This document shows, in pieces, positions 1-7,775 of a stretch of 30,288 nt of DNA. Numbering within the stretch: position 1 is the first letter of the stretch; each line of letters starts with the position of its first letter. The notes under the pieces were generated by a model. The model was given only the letters and a program-made list of their open reading frames with translations. It was not told the origin of the DNA and made no database searches. This stretch comes from Tissierellaceae bacterium (lineage in GTDB: Bacteria > Bacillota > Clostridia > Tissierellales > Tissierellaceae). The stretch covers positions 1 through 30,288 of the forward strand of contig JALNZV010000022.1 of the NCBI GenBank assembly GCA_023229175.1, given 5' to 3'. A program made the position numbers and the translations under genes.

Positions 1-109
1 TCCCATCGTAAGAGTAAGACACCAGAAAGACCATCTGGTAGATAGGTCAGGAGTGTAAGAGTAGCAATACTTTAAGCTAACTGATACTAATATGTCGAGG
101 ACTTGACCA
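1..109 (+). rRNA. 23S ribosomal RNA, 3' end (partial)
   Basis: The segment matches the conserved 3' end of bacterial 23S rRNA: a helix around GACACCAGAAAGACCATCTG, then CTGATACTAAT and TCGAGGACTTGACCA near the 3' terminus. Only the last hundred or so bases are in the window. The 3' end is set by similarity to other rRNAs and could be off by a few bases. A 51-base spacer separates it from the 5S gene and holds no tRNA. Confidence 0.93.
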
Positions 110-160
110 AGTTTATCTATATAAGTTATCTATAAAAGGGTTTATTGTATATAAGTTTTC

Positions 161-278
161 GTCTGGTGACGCAAGCAAGATGGATACACCTGTTCCCATA
201 CCGAACACAGAAGTTAAGCATCTTAACGGCGATGGTACTTGGGTGGCGACGCCCTGGGAGAGTAGCAAGTTGCCAGGC
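161..278 (+). rRNA. rrf: 5S ribosomal RNA
   Basis: About 118 bases with the usual 5S features: a terminal stem pairing GTCTGG (161-166) with CCAGGC (273-278), the conserved CACCTGTTCCCATACCGAAC segment, and GGGAGAGTAG near the 3' side. It follows the 23S end directly and is followed at once by a terminator, so it is the last gene of an rRNA operon. The ends are inferred from the terminal helix. Confidence 0.95.
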
Positions 279-283
279 TACAT

Positions 284-322
284 AAAAACCTCTATTACTT
301 AATGTAATAGAGGTTTTTTATA
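284..322 (+). terminator. Terminator of the rRNA operon, possibly bidirectional
   Basis: A perfect 15-bp stem (284-298 with 304-318) around the loop TTAAT, with a T run on its 3' side. Read on the minus strand it also ends in a T run, and it lies just past the stop codon of the minus-strand TetR gene, so it can serve both transcripts. Confidence 0.85.
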
Positions 323-332
323 TTTTTATCGT

Positions 333-1001
333 TCAATAGTAAAAATCATAATCCTTAATTAACAATCCCCTAACTATGTGTTTAATATAATCCATAGTAT
401 TATTCCTGGCATCATCATAGGAAATAGTCCCCCTTAAAACCCTTTTTAGCATTCCTTCAAAAATCAAAAGAGTCATATGATTTAACTTTTCCCCATCGTC
501 GCTTCGGATATAACCTTCCTTCACACATGAAAGGACTGTGGTCTCACCCCTCTTTGTAATGTCCCTTTTAAGCAGCATGGTGGTAATATTGCTGCCTACC
601 TCGACGATGTCTTCAGGAAATAGTTTATAATATTCTTCGATATACTCCTCAAAGTGTTTCTCTAGGTTTGGAAAAAAAATTGCATTATATATTTCTGGTT
701 TATCGTAGACATAATCGCAAAAGCATTCCCATACCTTAAGGAAAATATCCATTGCATTTTTAGCATCAGAAATATAACTATTCAAAGCATAACCATAGTC
801 CTTAATATGCCTCATGGCTGCAAAAAAAATTAAATGGTCAAGATTTTCAAAGTAATTATAGATAGTAGCACTATTATAGCCAGCTTTATCAGCCACTTTT
901 CTTAAGGTCACGCCTGCAATCCCCTCATCGTCGATAATCTCATCAGTGGCATCGATAAAATACAACATCATTCTCTTTCTTTGAATACTTTTCTTTGTCA
1001 T
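333..1001 (-). CDS. TetR/AcrR-family transcriptional regulator
   Basis: A predicted 222-residue DNA-binding regulator. The N-terminal 60 residues have the TetR helix-turn-helix pattern, with GIAGVTLRKVADKAGYNSAT followed by IYNYFENLDHL. The rest is a helical ligand-binding/dimer domain whose ligand cannot be told. The ATG at 999-1001 was chosen because GGTGA lies just upstream; two in-frame ATGs further upstream have no ribosome binding site. It diverges from the betaine reductase unit, with three operator-like repeats between them, so it is a good candidate for the regulator of that unit and perhaps of itself. That role is inferred from position. The family is clear; the target is not proven. 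Confidence 0.88.
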   Translation of the reverse strand: MTKKSIQRKRMMLYFIDATDEIIDDEGIAGVTLRKVADKAGYNSATIYNYFENLDHLIFFAAMRHIKDYGYALNSYISDAKNAMDIFLKVWECFCDYVYDKPEIYNAIFFPNLEKHFEEYIEEYYKLFPEDIVEVGSNITTMLLKRDITKRGETTVLSCVKEGYIRSDDGEKLNHMTLLIFEGMLKRVLRGTISYDDARNNTMDYIKHIVRGLLIKDYDFYY

Positions 1002-1043
1002 AATATCACCAATTTTCATATTTACTAAATTCATATTAGCATA

Positions 1044-1073
1044 TAAATAGGATTTCTACAAACTAAACATCAA
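1044..1073 (-). promoter_or_regulatory. Candidate promoter for the TetR gene
   Basis: On the minus strand, TTGATG (1068-1073) and TATTTA (1044-1049) are separated by 18 bases, about 45 bases before the chosen start. The match to a vegetative promoter is moderate. Confidence 0.4.
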
Positions 1074-1170
1074 TATACTAATATTTATAAATAAATCAAA
1101 TTACTATGGCACATAATAACTTTGAGTTTAGCACAATAATAAAATTAAAGGATTTTTATAAAACTATCAC

Positions 1171-1233
1171 AATCATGGTTGCATTATAATCATGGTTATG
1201 GTAATATAAAAATTAACAAAGATAATCATGATT
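1171..1233 (+). promoter_or_regulatory. Promoter of the grdI operon with three operator-like repeats
   Basis: TTGCAT (1179-1184) and TAATAT (1202-1207) are 17 bases apart, a plausible vegetative promoter. Three copies of the near-palindrome AATCATGRTT lie at 1171-1180, 1188-1197 and 1224-1233. The first touches the -35 box, the second is in the spacer, and the third is in the early transcribed region. The third is part of the perfect 12-bp palindrome TAATCATGATTA. Binding there would be expected to block RNA polymerase. The likely binder is the divergent TetR protein, which is an inference. Confidence 0.55.
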
Positions 1234-1254
1234 ACAATAAAAGGATGTGAAGGA

Positions 1255-2580
1255 ATGAAGCTTGAAATAGGTAATTTCCAAGTAAATGATGTGGTTTTTG
1301 GAAAAAAGACAGAATTTTCTGGTGGCACACTTACCATAAATAAGGAAGAAGCCATGACATTCATCAAGGAAGACGAACACATTACAGATTTAGATATAGT
1401 AATTGCCAAACCAGGAGAAAACACGAGAATAGTTCCAGTAAAGGAAGCTGTAGAACCTAGGATTAGACCCGACGGCAGGCCAGTATTTCCAGGTGTAACA
1501 GGAGATGTTGAAGCTGCAGGAGAGGGCAAAGTCCATGCCCTAAAAGGATGCAGTGTCTTAGGAGTAGGTATGCACTATGGAAGTTTCGGAGACGGATTAA
1601 TCGACATGGGAGGTGAGGGAGCAAAATATACCTTATTTTCTGAATTGATTAATATTTGTATAGTTGCCGATACAGATGAGGAATATGAGAGATTTGAACA
1701 GCAAAAGAAAAATACAGCTATTAGAATGGCAACACATAGACTGGCAGAATATCTAGGAAATACTGTAAAGGAACTAGAGCCAGACACCATAGAAAGCTTT
1801 GAATTAGAACCAGTAACAAAGAGGAAAAAGGAAATAAATGATTTGCAATCAGTAGTTTTAGTGATGCAACCTCAATCGCAGATGGAAGAAATCGGTTACA
1901 ATGATTTGGTATATGGTTGGGATATGAATAAATACGTTCCAACATTTATGCATCCCAATGAAGTTTTAGATGGAGCAATGATTTCTGGTAGCTTTATGCC
2001 ATCGTCATCTAAGTGGTCCACATACGATTTTCAAAACTTCCCTACTATAAAGGAATTGTATAAAGAACACGGGAAAAGTATAAATTTCTTAGGGGTCATA
2101 ATGTCAAATTTAAATGTATCCCTAGAACAAAAGAAGAGGTCTTCAATATTTGTGGCACAGATGGCAAAGTCTTTGGGAGCAGATGGTGCCATAGTTACTG
2201 AAGAAGGATATGGAAATCCAGATGCAGATTATATCCTATGTATAGCTGCATTGGAAGATGTAGGGGTGAAAACAGTTGGAATATCAAACGAATGTACAGG
2301 TAGAGACGGCGCTTCCCAGCCCCTAGTCACTCTAGATGAAAAGGCAAATGCATTGGTATCTACAGGAAACGTATCTCAATTAATAGAGCTTCCACCTGCT
2401 GATAAGGTCATAGGCGAGTTAGAGGCATTAGCTAGGGATGGACTTTCAGGAGGATGGGCCTACGATGAAATTTTGGGGCCTTCCGTCAGAGAAGATGGGT
2501 CCATAATCATGGAAAATAATGCTATGTTCTGTGGAGATAGAATTGCTGGTTGGTCAACTAAGACTATGAAAGAATTTTAG
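1255..2580 (+). CDS. grdI: Betaine-type reductase protein B, alpha/beta-type subunit (GrdI-like)
   Basis: A 441-residue member of the GrdE/GrdG/GrdI family, the substrate-specific protein B of the Stickland glycine, sarcosine and betaine reductases. Family-like segments include VLGVGMHYGSFGDGL near residues 101-115 and SNECTGRDGASQP near 344-356. GrdE is cleaved mid-protein at a cysteine to make a pyruvoyl group. Here the cysteines are near residues 99, 135, 329, 347 and the C-terminus, with none between 136 and 328, so that cleavage seems impossible. This agrees with the uncleaved betaine enzyme, since a quaternary amine cannot form a Schiff base. The ATG at 1255 has AAGGATG seven bases upstream; an upstream in-frame ATG at 1228 lacks a site. 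It is followed 11 bases later by grdH. Betaine is preferred over sarcosine because of this and the BCCT gene. Confidence 0.85.
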   Translation: MKLEIGNFQVNDVVFGKKTEFSGGTLTINKEEAMTFIKEDEHITDLDIVIAKPGENTRIVPVKEAVEPRIRPDGRPVFPGVTGDVEAAGEGKVHALKGCSVLGVGMHYGSFGDGLIDMGGEGAKYTLFSELINICIVADTDEEYERFEQQKKNTAIRMATHRLAEYLGNTVKELEPDTIESFELEPVTKRKKEINDLQSVVLVMQPQSQMEEIGYNDLVYGWDMNKYVPTFMHPNEVLDGAMISGSFMPSSSKWSTYDFQNFPTIKELYKEHGKSINFLGVIMSNLNVSLEQKKRSSIFVAQMAKSLGADGAIVTEEGYGNPDADYILCIAALEDVGVKTVGISNECTGRDGASQPLVTLDEKANALVSTGNVSQLIELPPADKVIGELEALARDGLSGGWAYDEILGPSVREDGSIIMENNAMFCGDRIAGWSTKTMKEF

Positions 2581-2591
2581 GAGGTGAAGAT

Positions 2592-3899
2592 ATGAAAGCT
2601 ATTCATTATATAAATCAATTTTTTGCAGGTATAGGCGGTGAGGAAAAAGCCGATCACAAACCGGAAATAAGAGAGGGGTTAGTCGGTCCATCTCTGGCTC
2701 TGAACAGTATGCTAGATGCTGAAGTTACCCATACAATCGTATGTGGTGATAACTATATGGGATCCAATACAGAGGAAGCTGTAAGTACGATACTTGGGTT
2801 TTTGGAGGGCAAGGAATTCGATATATTTGTAGCAGGTCCAGCCTTCCAAGCTGGTAGATATGGAGTTGCCTGTGGAACCATTTGCAAGGCAGTTAAAGAA
2901 AAGTTTAATGTACCTGTTCTAACATCCATGAATGAAGAAAATCCTGGAGTTGAAATGTTTAAAAGAGATGTAGTAATATTTAAGGGAGGAAAGTCAGCTG
3001 CTAAATTAAGGGACGATGTTAAGGTAATGGCAGAATACGGAAATAAGGTATTGACTGGAAAAGCCCTGGGTCCAGCTGATGAAGAGGGGTATTTTTCCAG
3101 GGGCATCAGGTCCCAAGTATGGCTAGAATCAGAAGCAACTGCTGCTCAAAGAGGAGTAGAAATGCTAATAAGAAAACTTAAAGGAGAGACATACGAAACT
3201 GAGCTTCCCATACCAAAGCAAGACATGGTGCCAATTGCACCACCTATTAAGGATTTATCTGAAGCAAATATTGCATTGGTCACATCTGGTGGGATTGTTC
3301 CAATAGACAATCCAGATAGGATTCAATCAGCCTCTGCCACACGTTGGGGAAAATACGATATATCAGATATAGAAAACTTAGAATCTGGTGTCTACAAGAC
3401 AATTCACGCTGGGTATGACCCTACTGCAGCAGACTTAGATCCCGATGTAGTAGTACCACTAGACGTAATGAAGGAGTATTTGAGAGAAGGAAGAATTGGA
3501 AAACTTCACAAGTATTTCTACAGCACTGTGGGCACAGGTACGACCCAAGCAGAAGCTGCGAGAATGGGCAGAGAAATAGTGGAAAACCTTAAAGAAGATA
3601 AAGTCGATGGGGTTATTCTCACATCTACCTGAGGCACCTGTACACGTTGCGGTGCAACGATGGTAAAGGAAATCGAAAAGGCCGGTATCCCAGTGGTTCA
3701 AATGTGTAACTTAATTCCAGTTGCCACTACAGTAGGTGCAAACAAAATAGTACCGACTATATCTATTCCATATCCTCTTGGAGATCCTGATACTCCAAAA
3801 GAACAACAATGGAAACTTAGATATCATCGCGTAGGAGTAGCACTAGATGCTTTAACTGTAGATGTGGACGAACAGACCGTATTTAAGGTAAAGATTTAA
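2592..3899 (+). CDS. grdH: Betaine-type reductase selenoprotein B subunit (GrdH-like), UGA read as selenocysteine
   Basis: One 435-residue gene interrupted by an in-frame TGA at 3630-3632, residue 347. The frame continues without a break to TAA at 3899. The residues around it, TSTUGTCTRCGAT, form the U-x-x-C-x-x-C motif of the GrdB/GrdF/GrdH selenoproteins. Both halves fit the family, with KEIEKAGIPVVQMC right after the motif. A hairpin 12 bases past the UGA fits a bacterial SECIS. The protein takes the substrate with GrdI and passes the carboxymethyl group to GrdA. AGGAGGTGA gives a strong ribosome binding site for the ATG at 2592. Standard gene calling would report a truncated 346-residue protein plus a 79-residue fragment. 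The betaine assignment rests on GrdI and the transporter; GrdF is the alternative. Confidence 0.9.
3633..3661 (+). promoter_or_regulatory. Putative bacterial SECIS element in grdH
   Basis: Just downstream of the UGA, CGTTGC (3645-3650) pairs perfectly with GCAACG (3654-3659) around the loop GGT. The loop begins 18 bases after the UGA. This position and a G-containing GGU loop are as expected for SelB recognition. The exact stem boundaries upstream (GGCACCTGTACA) are uncertain. Confidence 0.7.
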
Positions 3900-3904
3900 A
3901 ACAA

Positions 3905-3930
3905 TATTAGGGGTGATTTCACCCCTAATA
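3905..3930 (+). terminator. Hairpin between grdH and the transporter gene
   Basis: An 11- to 12-bp perfect stem pairs TATTAGGGGTGA with TCACCCCTAATA, followed by AAATTCTCTTGTTT, which has only a weak T tract. It probably acts as a partial terminator or mRNA stabiliser, setting transporter expression below that of grdIH. Confidence 0.55.
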
Positions 3931-3956
3931 AATTCTCTTGTTTAAGGTGGGAAAAA

Positions 3957-5447
3957 ATGAGTAAAAGAAAAGACAAAAACAATGTGGTTTTTTATGTATC
4001 ACTGATTTTATCCATAGCCATAGTTTTGTGGGGAATAGTCGCTCAAGAAAACTTTTCAAGTTTTGCTAATTTCCTATTGAATTTTCTAACGAATAATTTC
4101 GGTTGGTCTTATTTAATATCCATGTTTATATTTGTAGTATTTGCACTTGTACTGGCATTTAGTAAATATGGAAACATTAGACTAGGCTCTGACGATTCAA
4201 GACCAGAATACAGTACTACATCTTGGTTTGGCATGTTATTTGGTGCAGGCATGGGTATAGGGTTAGTATTTTGGGGTGTTGCAGAGCCAATATCTCATTT
4301 TGTAAGCCCCGCACCGGGTATAGAAGCAGGAACCATAGAAGCGGCAAATTTTGCCATGAAATCTTCATTTATGCATTGGGGATTTCACCCTTGGGCCAAT
4401 TACAGTATAATCGGATTGGCATTGGCATATTTTCAGTTTAGAAAAAATAAGCCGGGGTTAATTAGCAGCATATTTATACCATTATTGGGAGAGGAAGGGG
4501 TAAGAGGCCCAATTGGAAAGATAATCGATATTTTAGCAGTATTTGCTACAGTAGCTGGAGTTGCCACATCTCTTGGCCTAGGGACATTGCAGATAAATAG
4601 TGGATTAAACTACTTATTTAATATACCCGAAACTAAAATGGTACAAATCCTAATAATTGTAGTGATTACAATACTTTATATCTGGACTGCCGTAAGCGGC
4701 ATAGATAAGGGTATAAAGCTATTGGGAGATATAAACTTAATTTTGGCATTTGGGCTTTTGGTTTTGACCATTGTATTGGGGCCTACATTAAAGTTTATTA
4801 ATTCATTTACAAATGGGCTAGGACTTTATATAAACGAATTTGTCAGTAGCAGCCTCCATATAGAGGCCTTTGGCGATAATAGTTGGTTAAATAGCTGGAC
4901 CATATTTTACTGGGCATGGTGGATTGCATGGGCTCCCTTTGTCGGCACATTCATAGCCAGAATATCAAAGGGAAGGACAATAAGGGAATTCATAGCAGGA
5001 GTTATTTTAGCCCCTGCAGTAGTGTCTATTATATGGTTTGCTGCTTTTGGCACCATGGGACTTAATTTACTTGACAGTATAGGATTAGAAGGATTGGCAT
5101 CTGCTGCAGAAGTACCGTCTACAGCGTTGTTTCAAGTGTTTAACTACTATCCCCTAAGTACGGTCCTGTCTCTGATTACAGTTGTACTACTATGTACGTT
5201 TTTCGTCACATCTGCCAACTCTGCCACATTTGTATTGGGGATGCTGACATCCCATGGAGATTTAAATCCATCAAATAAAAAACAGTTTATATGGGGAATT
5301 GTTCAAGCATTACTGGCAACATCTTTGCTATTGGCTGGAGGCTTGGAAGCATTGCAGACTGCCTCAGTGGCGGCAGCATTTCCCTTTATATTTGTCATGT
5401 TAGTATCTATAGTATCCTTGGGGAAGGCGTTAAAAGAAGAAATATAA
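3957..5447 (+). CDS. BCCT-family betaine/choline/carnitine transporter
   Basis: A 496-residue membrane protein with about 12 hydrophobic segments. It has the glycine-rich motif GAGMGIGLVFWGVAEP at residues 96-111 and the tryptophan-rich segment starting WTIFYWAWWIAWAPF at 314-328, followed by GTFIARISKGRTIREF. Both are hallmarks of BCCT carriers, which import quaternary amines using an ion gradient or by exchange. AAGGTGGG precedes the ATG. It lies 57 bases after grdH with a hairpin between, so it is most likely the betaine uptake system feeding the reductase. The C-terminus is short, without the long osmosensing tail of BetP, which suits a nutritional rather than an osmotic role; that last point is inference. 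Confidence 0.93.
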   Translation: MSKRKDKNNVVFYVSLILSIAIVLWGIVAQENFSSFANFLLNFLTNNFGWSYLISMFIFVVFALVLAFSKYGNIRLGSDDSRPEYSTTSWFGMLFGAGMGIGLVFWGVAEPISHFVSPAPGIEAGTIEAANFAMKSSFMHWGFHPWANYSIIGLALAYFQFRKNKPGLISSIFIPLLGEEGVRGPIGKIIDILAVFATVAGVATSLGLGTLQINSGLNYLFNIPETKMVQILIIVVITILYIWTAVSGIDKGIKLLGDINLILAFGLLVLTIVLGPTLKFINSFTNGLGLYINEFVSSSLHIEAFGDNSWLNSWTIFYWAWWIAWAPFVGTFIARISKGRTIREFIAGVILAPAVVSIIWFAAFGTMGLNLLDSIGLEGLASAAEVPSTALFQVFNYYPLSTVLSLITVVLLCTFFVTSANSATFVLGMLTSHGDLNPSNKKQFIWGIVQALLATSLLLAGGLEALQTASVAAAFPFIFVMLVSIVSLGKALKEEI

Positions 5448-5469
5448 AGAGTGCAAATTTGCACTCTTT
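5446..5469. terminator. Palindromic terminator between convergent genes
   Basis: A perfect 24-base palindrome (two 12-base arms, AAAGAGTGCAAA and its complement) begins within the transporter stop codon and overlaps the end of the minus-strand MocR gene. The short T stretches on both sides suggest it can end both transcripts. Confidence 0.65.
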
Positions 5470-6919
5470 ATATAAATGGCATGTAATGACTGCTTTTCTC
5501 TTTAAAAGGTCTGGATACTATGTCCTCTAGAATTGCAATTCCTTTTACAATACTTTCATTGTCTACAGCGCCAAAACTAATTCTAATATAATTTGAATAT
5601 ATGGACTGATCCACAAAAAACACTTTGCCGGGTATGATAGCTAAGCCCTTTTCACAGCATTCATCGTATAGTTCCAAGGCATCTAAATCCTTGGGAAGTC
5701 TAATCCAAAAACTTAGGCCCCCTTTGGGCTCTACATAGCTCAATCCGTATTTAGTCAATCTACCTAATTCTCTCACAACTATTTTATATTTTTCTCCGTA
5801 AACGCTTTTAATATTGTCGATATGGTTTTTCCAATATCCTTTTCTGAGATAAAGGTCAAATGCCCTCTGTAAAAATCCTGAAGAAGACACATCCGTTGTG
5901 TGTTTTGCCTTGATTATTTCCTTAAATAACGGATTTGGCAATGTGACGAAACCAATTCTCACACCGGGCATAAATATCTTAGAAAAACTTTTGATAAAAA
6001 TCACTTGATTTTGAGAATCTATGGACTTTAGCGGCGTCTTCAAGCTTTCCTCGTAATATAAATCCGTCAGGAAATCGTCTTCAATGACATAAAAATTATT
6101 TTCTTTGGCCAAATCCAATATCTCCTTCTTTATTTCCTCTTTGTAGGAATACGTAGTGGGACTTTGAAAATTAGTCATTATATATAGGAATTTTGGTTTA
6201 TATCTCTTTACATAGGATTTTAATAAATCCAAGTCTATTCCACTTTCCTCCAAGGGAATACCTACAATTTTAGCCCCCCTGGATTTAAATTGGGCCAATG
6301 CACCGGAATAAGTAGGATTTTCCACAAAGACCACGTCTCCAGGGCTGATTAAGGATTTGGATATAATATCCAGGCCCTGTTGCCCACCCGAAGTGATTAA
6401 AATTTGATCCTTATCTACAACTGTATTGTAATTATCCAATAGAAATTTTGAAATAGACTCTCTAAGGGGCTCATATCCAGTAATCTCTGGATATAGGAAT
6501 GCATGACCAGCATCTCTGTCTAAGACCTCCACCAGAGCTTGTTTAAATTCTTTAATTGGAAAAAGGTCGGGGGTAGGAGATATAGAAGCAAAATTTATGC
6601 TTCCCTTTGAAATGGGAAGAATACCAGAAACCATAAGCTCCATATCCCCTTCTGCTGTATAGGATAAATCTTCTGCAATAGGCAGCCTTTTTATATAGGT
6701 ACCGCTCCCTTTAATTGAATAAACATAGCCCTCTTGTTCCAAAAGCTTATAAGCACTAACCACTGTAACGTTATTTACAGCTAGGTGCTTTGCAAGGCTT
6801 CTAATAGAGGGCAACTTATCCTCGTTAAATTGGTTTTCCTCAATTAAATCCTTAAATTTTTCGAATAGCTGTAGATATAGCGGTATATCAGATTCCTTAT
6901 TCAACGTAATGTTTTCCAT
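5468..6919 (-). CDS. MocR-type regulator: GntR helix-turn-helix fused to an aminotransferase-like domain
   Basis: A 483-residue fusion. Residues 10-78 form a GntR winged helix (LPSIRSLAKHLAVNNVTVVS, then AYKLLEQEGYVYSIKGSGTY). Residues from about 105 to the end form a fold-type I aminotransferase domain with SGGQQGLD at 177-184, NFQSP at 250-254 and the PLP lysine K314 in SFSKIF. Proteins of this type usually use PLP or an amino acid as effector rather than catalysing. The ATG at 6919 has AGGAGG at the right distance; an in-frame TTG upstream would place that site inside the gene. It converges on the BCCT gene and is otherwise alone, so its target is unknown and may be its own promoter. Confidence 0.9.
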   Translation of the reverse strand: MENITLNKESDIPLYLQLFEKFKDLIEENQFNEDKLPSIRSLAKHLAVNNVTVVSAYKLLEQEGYVYSIKGSGTYIKRLPIAEDLSYTAEGDMELMVSGILPISKGSINFASISPTPDLFPIKEFKQALVEVLDRDAGHAFLYPEITGYEPLRESISKFLLDNYNTVVDKDQILITSGGQQGLDIISKSLISPGDVVFVENPTYSGALAQFKSRGAKIVGIPLEESGIDLDLLKSYVKRYKPKFLYIMTNFQSPTTYSYKEEIKKEILDLAKENNFYVIEDDFLTDLYYEESLKTPLKSIDSQNQVIFIKSFSKIFMPGVRIGFVTLPNPLFKEIIKAKHTTDVSSSGFLQRAFDLYLRKGYWKNHIDNIKSVYGEKYKIVVRELGRLTKYGLSYVEPKGGLSFWIRLPKDLDALELYDECCEKGLAIIPGKVFFVDQSIYSNYIRISFGAVDNESIVKGIAILEDIVSRPFKEKSSHYMPFI

Positions 6920-6935
6920 AATAATCCTCCTCAAT

Positions 6936-6980
6936 TGTATGGATACATTTAGTATAGCATATTTTCCTGAGAAAATACAA
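6936..6980 (-). promoter_or_regulatory. Promoter of the MocR gene with a palindrome at the start point
   Basis: On the minus strand TTGTAT (6975-6980) and TATACT (6951-6956) are 18 bases apart. Just downstream, TGTATGGATACA (6936-6947) is a palindrome with 5-bp arms between the -10 box and the ribosome binding site. It may be the autoregulatory operator of the MocR protein. Confidence 0.5.
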
Positions 6981-6981
6981 A

Positions 6982-7005
6982 AATAATCCCCTTAAGGGGA
7001 TTATT
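6982..7005 (-). terminator. Terminator of the DUF2089/SHOCT-like operon
   Basis: AATAATCCCC pairs with GGGGATTATT around TTAA; on the minus strand it is followed by a T-rich stretch. It overlaps the stop codon of the gene that starts at 7375. Confidence 0.8.
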
Positions 7006-7375
7006 CGATGACAATCTCTACTTTTGTGCCGTCTTCGCTATCTACATCGACGATTTTTCCTGTGGCACCGCTTTTAATGGCAGCAAATATTTCCTCTAAA
7101 TCGCCGTCTGATAAACCAGCTTCCTTGAGTTCGGGGGAAAACTTTCCAGCTAGTTTTATTCCGACGCTAAAAAGTGAGAGAGGAAGAGTTACATTTACTT
7201 TTGTATTATCTCCAGGTTCAAAAACTCTAATCTTCAGCCATTTAGCTTTTGAATCTGAGTAAGATACCTCCTTTGATGTAATTGTATCCTCCAGAGCTTC
7301 TAACAACTTGACTCCTTCTTCTGCACTAATCTTTCCTTCTTTAACCATATTTAAAATTTGCAGCTTTTCTGACAT
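7001..7375 (-). CDS. SHOCT-like domain protein, YvlB-N-terminal-like
   Basis: A 124-residue soluble protein. Residues 1-30 carry the short helical module ILNMVKEGKISAEEGVKLLE, the SHOCT-like or YvlB-type N-terminal pattern. The rest is an unassigned alpha/beta region ending in KIVDVDSEDGTKVEIVIE. The ATG at 7375 has AAGGAGGG six bases upstream; an in-frame start 24 bases further up has none. It is the last gene of a three-gene unit. Its N-terminal module resembles the C-terminus of the DUF2089 protein, and its C-terminus resembles that of the membrane protein at 7776. A regulatory or envelope-stress role is possible by analogy with YvlB/LiaX relatives but is not shown here. Confidence 0.75.
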   Translation of the reverse strand: MSEKLQILNMVKEGKISAEEGVKLLEALEDTITSKEVSYSDSKAKWLKIRVFEPGDNTKVNVTLPLSLFSVGIKLAGKFSPELKEAGLSDGDLEEIFAAIKSGATGKIVDVDSEDGTKVEIVIE

Positions 7376-7388
7376 TTTAACCCTCCTT

Positions 7389-7760
7389 CTATTCTTCACC
7401 TTGTAGAAGCCTTAGGGCCTCTTCAGATGAAATCTCGCCATTGTTTAACTTTTCCAAGACTTCCCTTTTATCTACCTTTGGACCTTCAAATTTTGGACTA
7501 TATCCCAAGGCTTCTATTACATTTTCAAGCCTCCCCCTTACGGTAGGATATGAGATTCCCAGTTCTTTTTCTATTTCTTTGATATTACCTCTGCTTTTTA
7601 TAAAAACCTCCACAAAATCCTGTTGTTCCTTTGTAAGTTTGCAAAATTTACATAAGGTAAAGTTTCCTTCAATGTGGGTGTGGCATTTGTGACAACTAAG
7701 CTTTGTGACATATAGTTCCTCACCGCATACGGGACAACGACCAAGTACTTCTTTTTTCAT
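7389..7760 (-). CDS. DUF2089-family zinc-ribbon and helix-turn-helix protein
   Basis: A 123-residue protein with three cysteine pairs (C9/C12, C23/C26, C37/C40) in the N-terminal 40 residues, fit for zinc binding. A helix-turn-helix follows, like sigma-70 region 4, with IEKELGISYPTVRGRLENVI around residues 60-80. The C-terminus, REVLEKLNNGEISSEEALRL, is a SHOCT-like module similar to the start of the next protein. These features fit DUF2089, presumed DNA-binding regulators. GGGATGAG precedes the ATG. It is the middle gene of the three-gene unit and likely controls it; this is inferred. Confidence 0.82.
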   Translation of the reverse strand: MKKEVLGRCPVCGEELYVTKLSCHKCHTHIEGNFTLCKFCKLTKEQQDFVEVFIKSRGNIKEIEKELGISYPTVRGRLENVIEALGYSPKFEGPKVDKREVLEKLNNGEISSEEALRLLQGEE

Positions 7761-7775
7761 ATTCTCATCCCTTCT

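Noticed and set aside
1228..1254. An N-terminal extension of GrdI starting at ATG 1228.
   Set aside because: That ATG lies in the third operator-like repeat and has no ribosome binding site, while ATG 1255 has one and matches the family start.
3630..3632. A nonsense mutation making grdH a pseudogene.
   Set aside because: The UGA sits exactly at the selenocysteine position of the family motif with a suitable hairpin, and the rest of the frame is intact.
3660..3899. A separate 79-residue gene starting at ATG 3660.
   Set aside because: It is in frame with the upstream gene across a UGA and encodes the conserved C-terminus of the selenoprotein, so it is the end of grdH.
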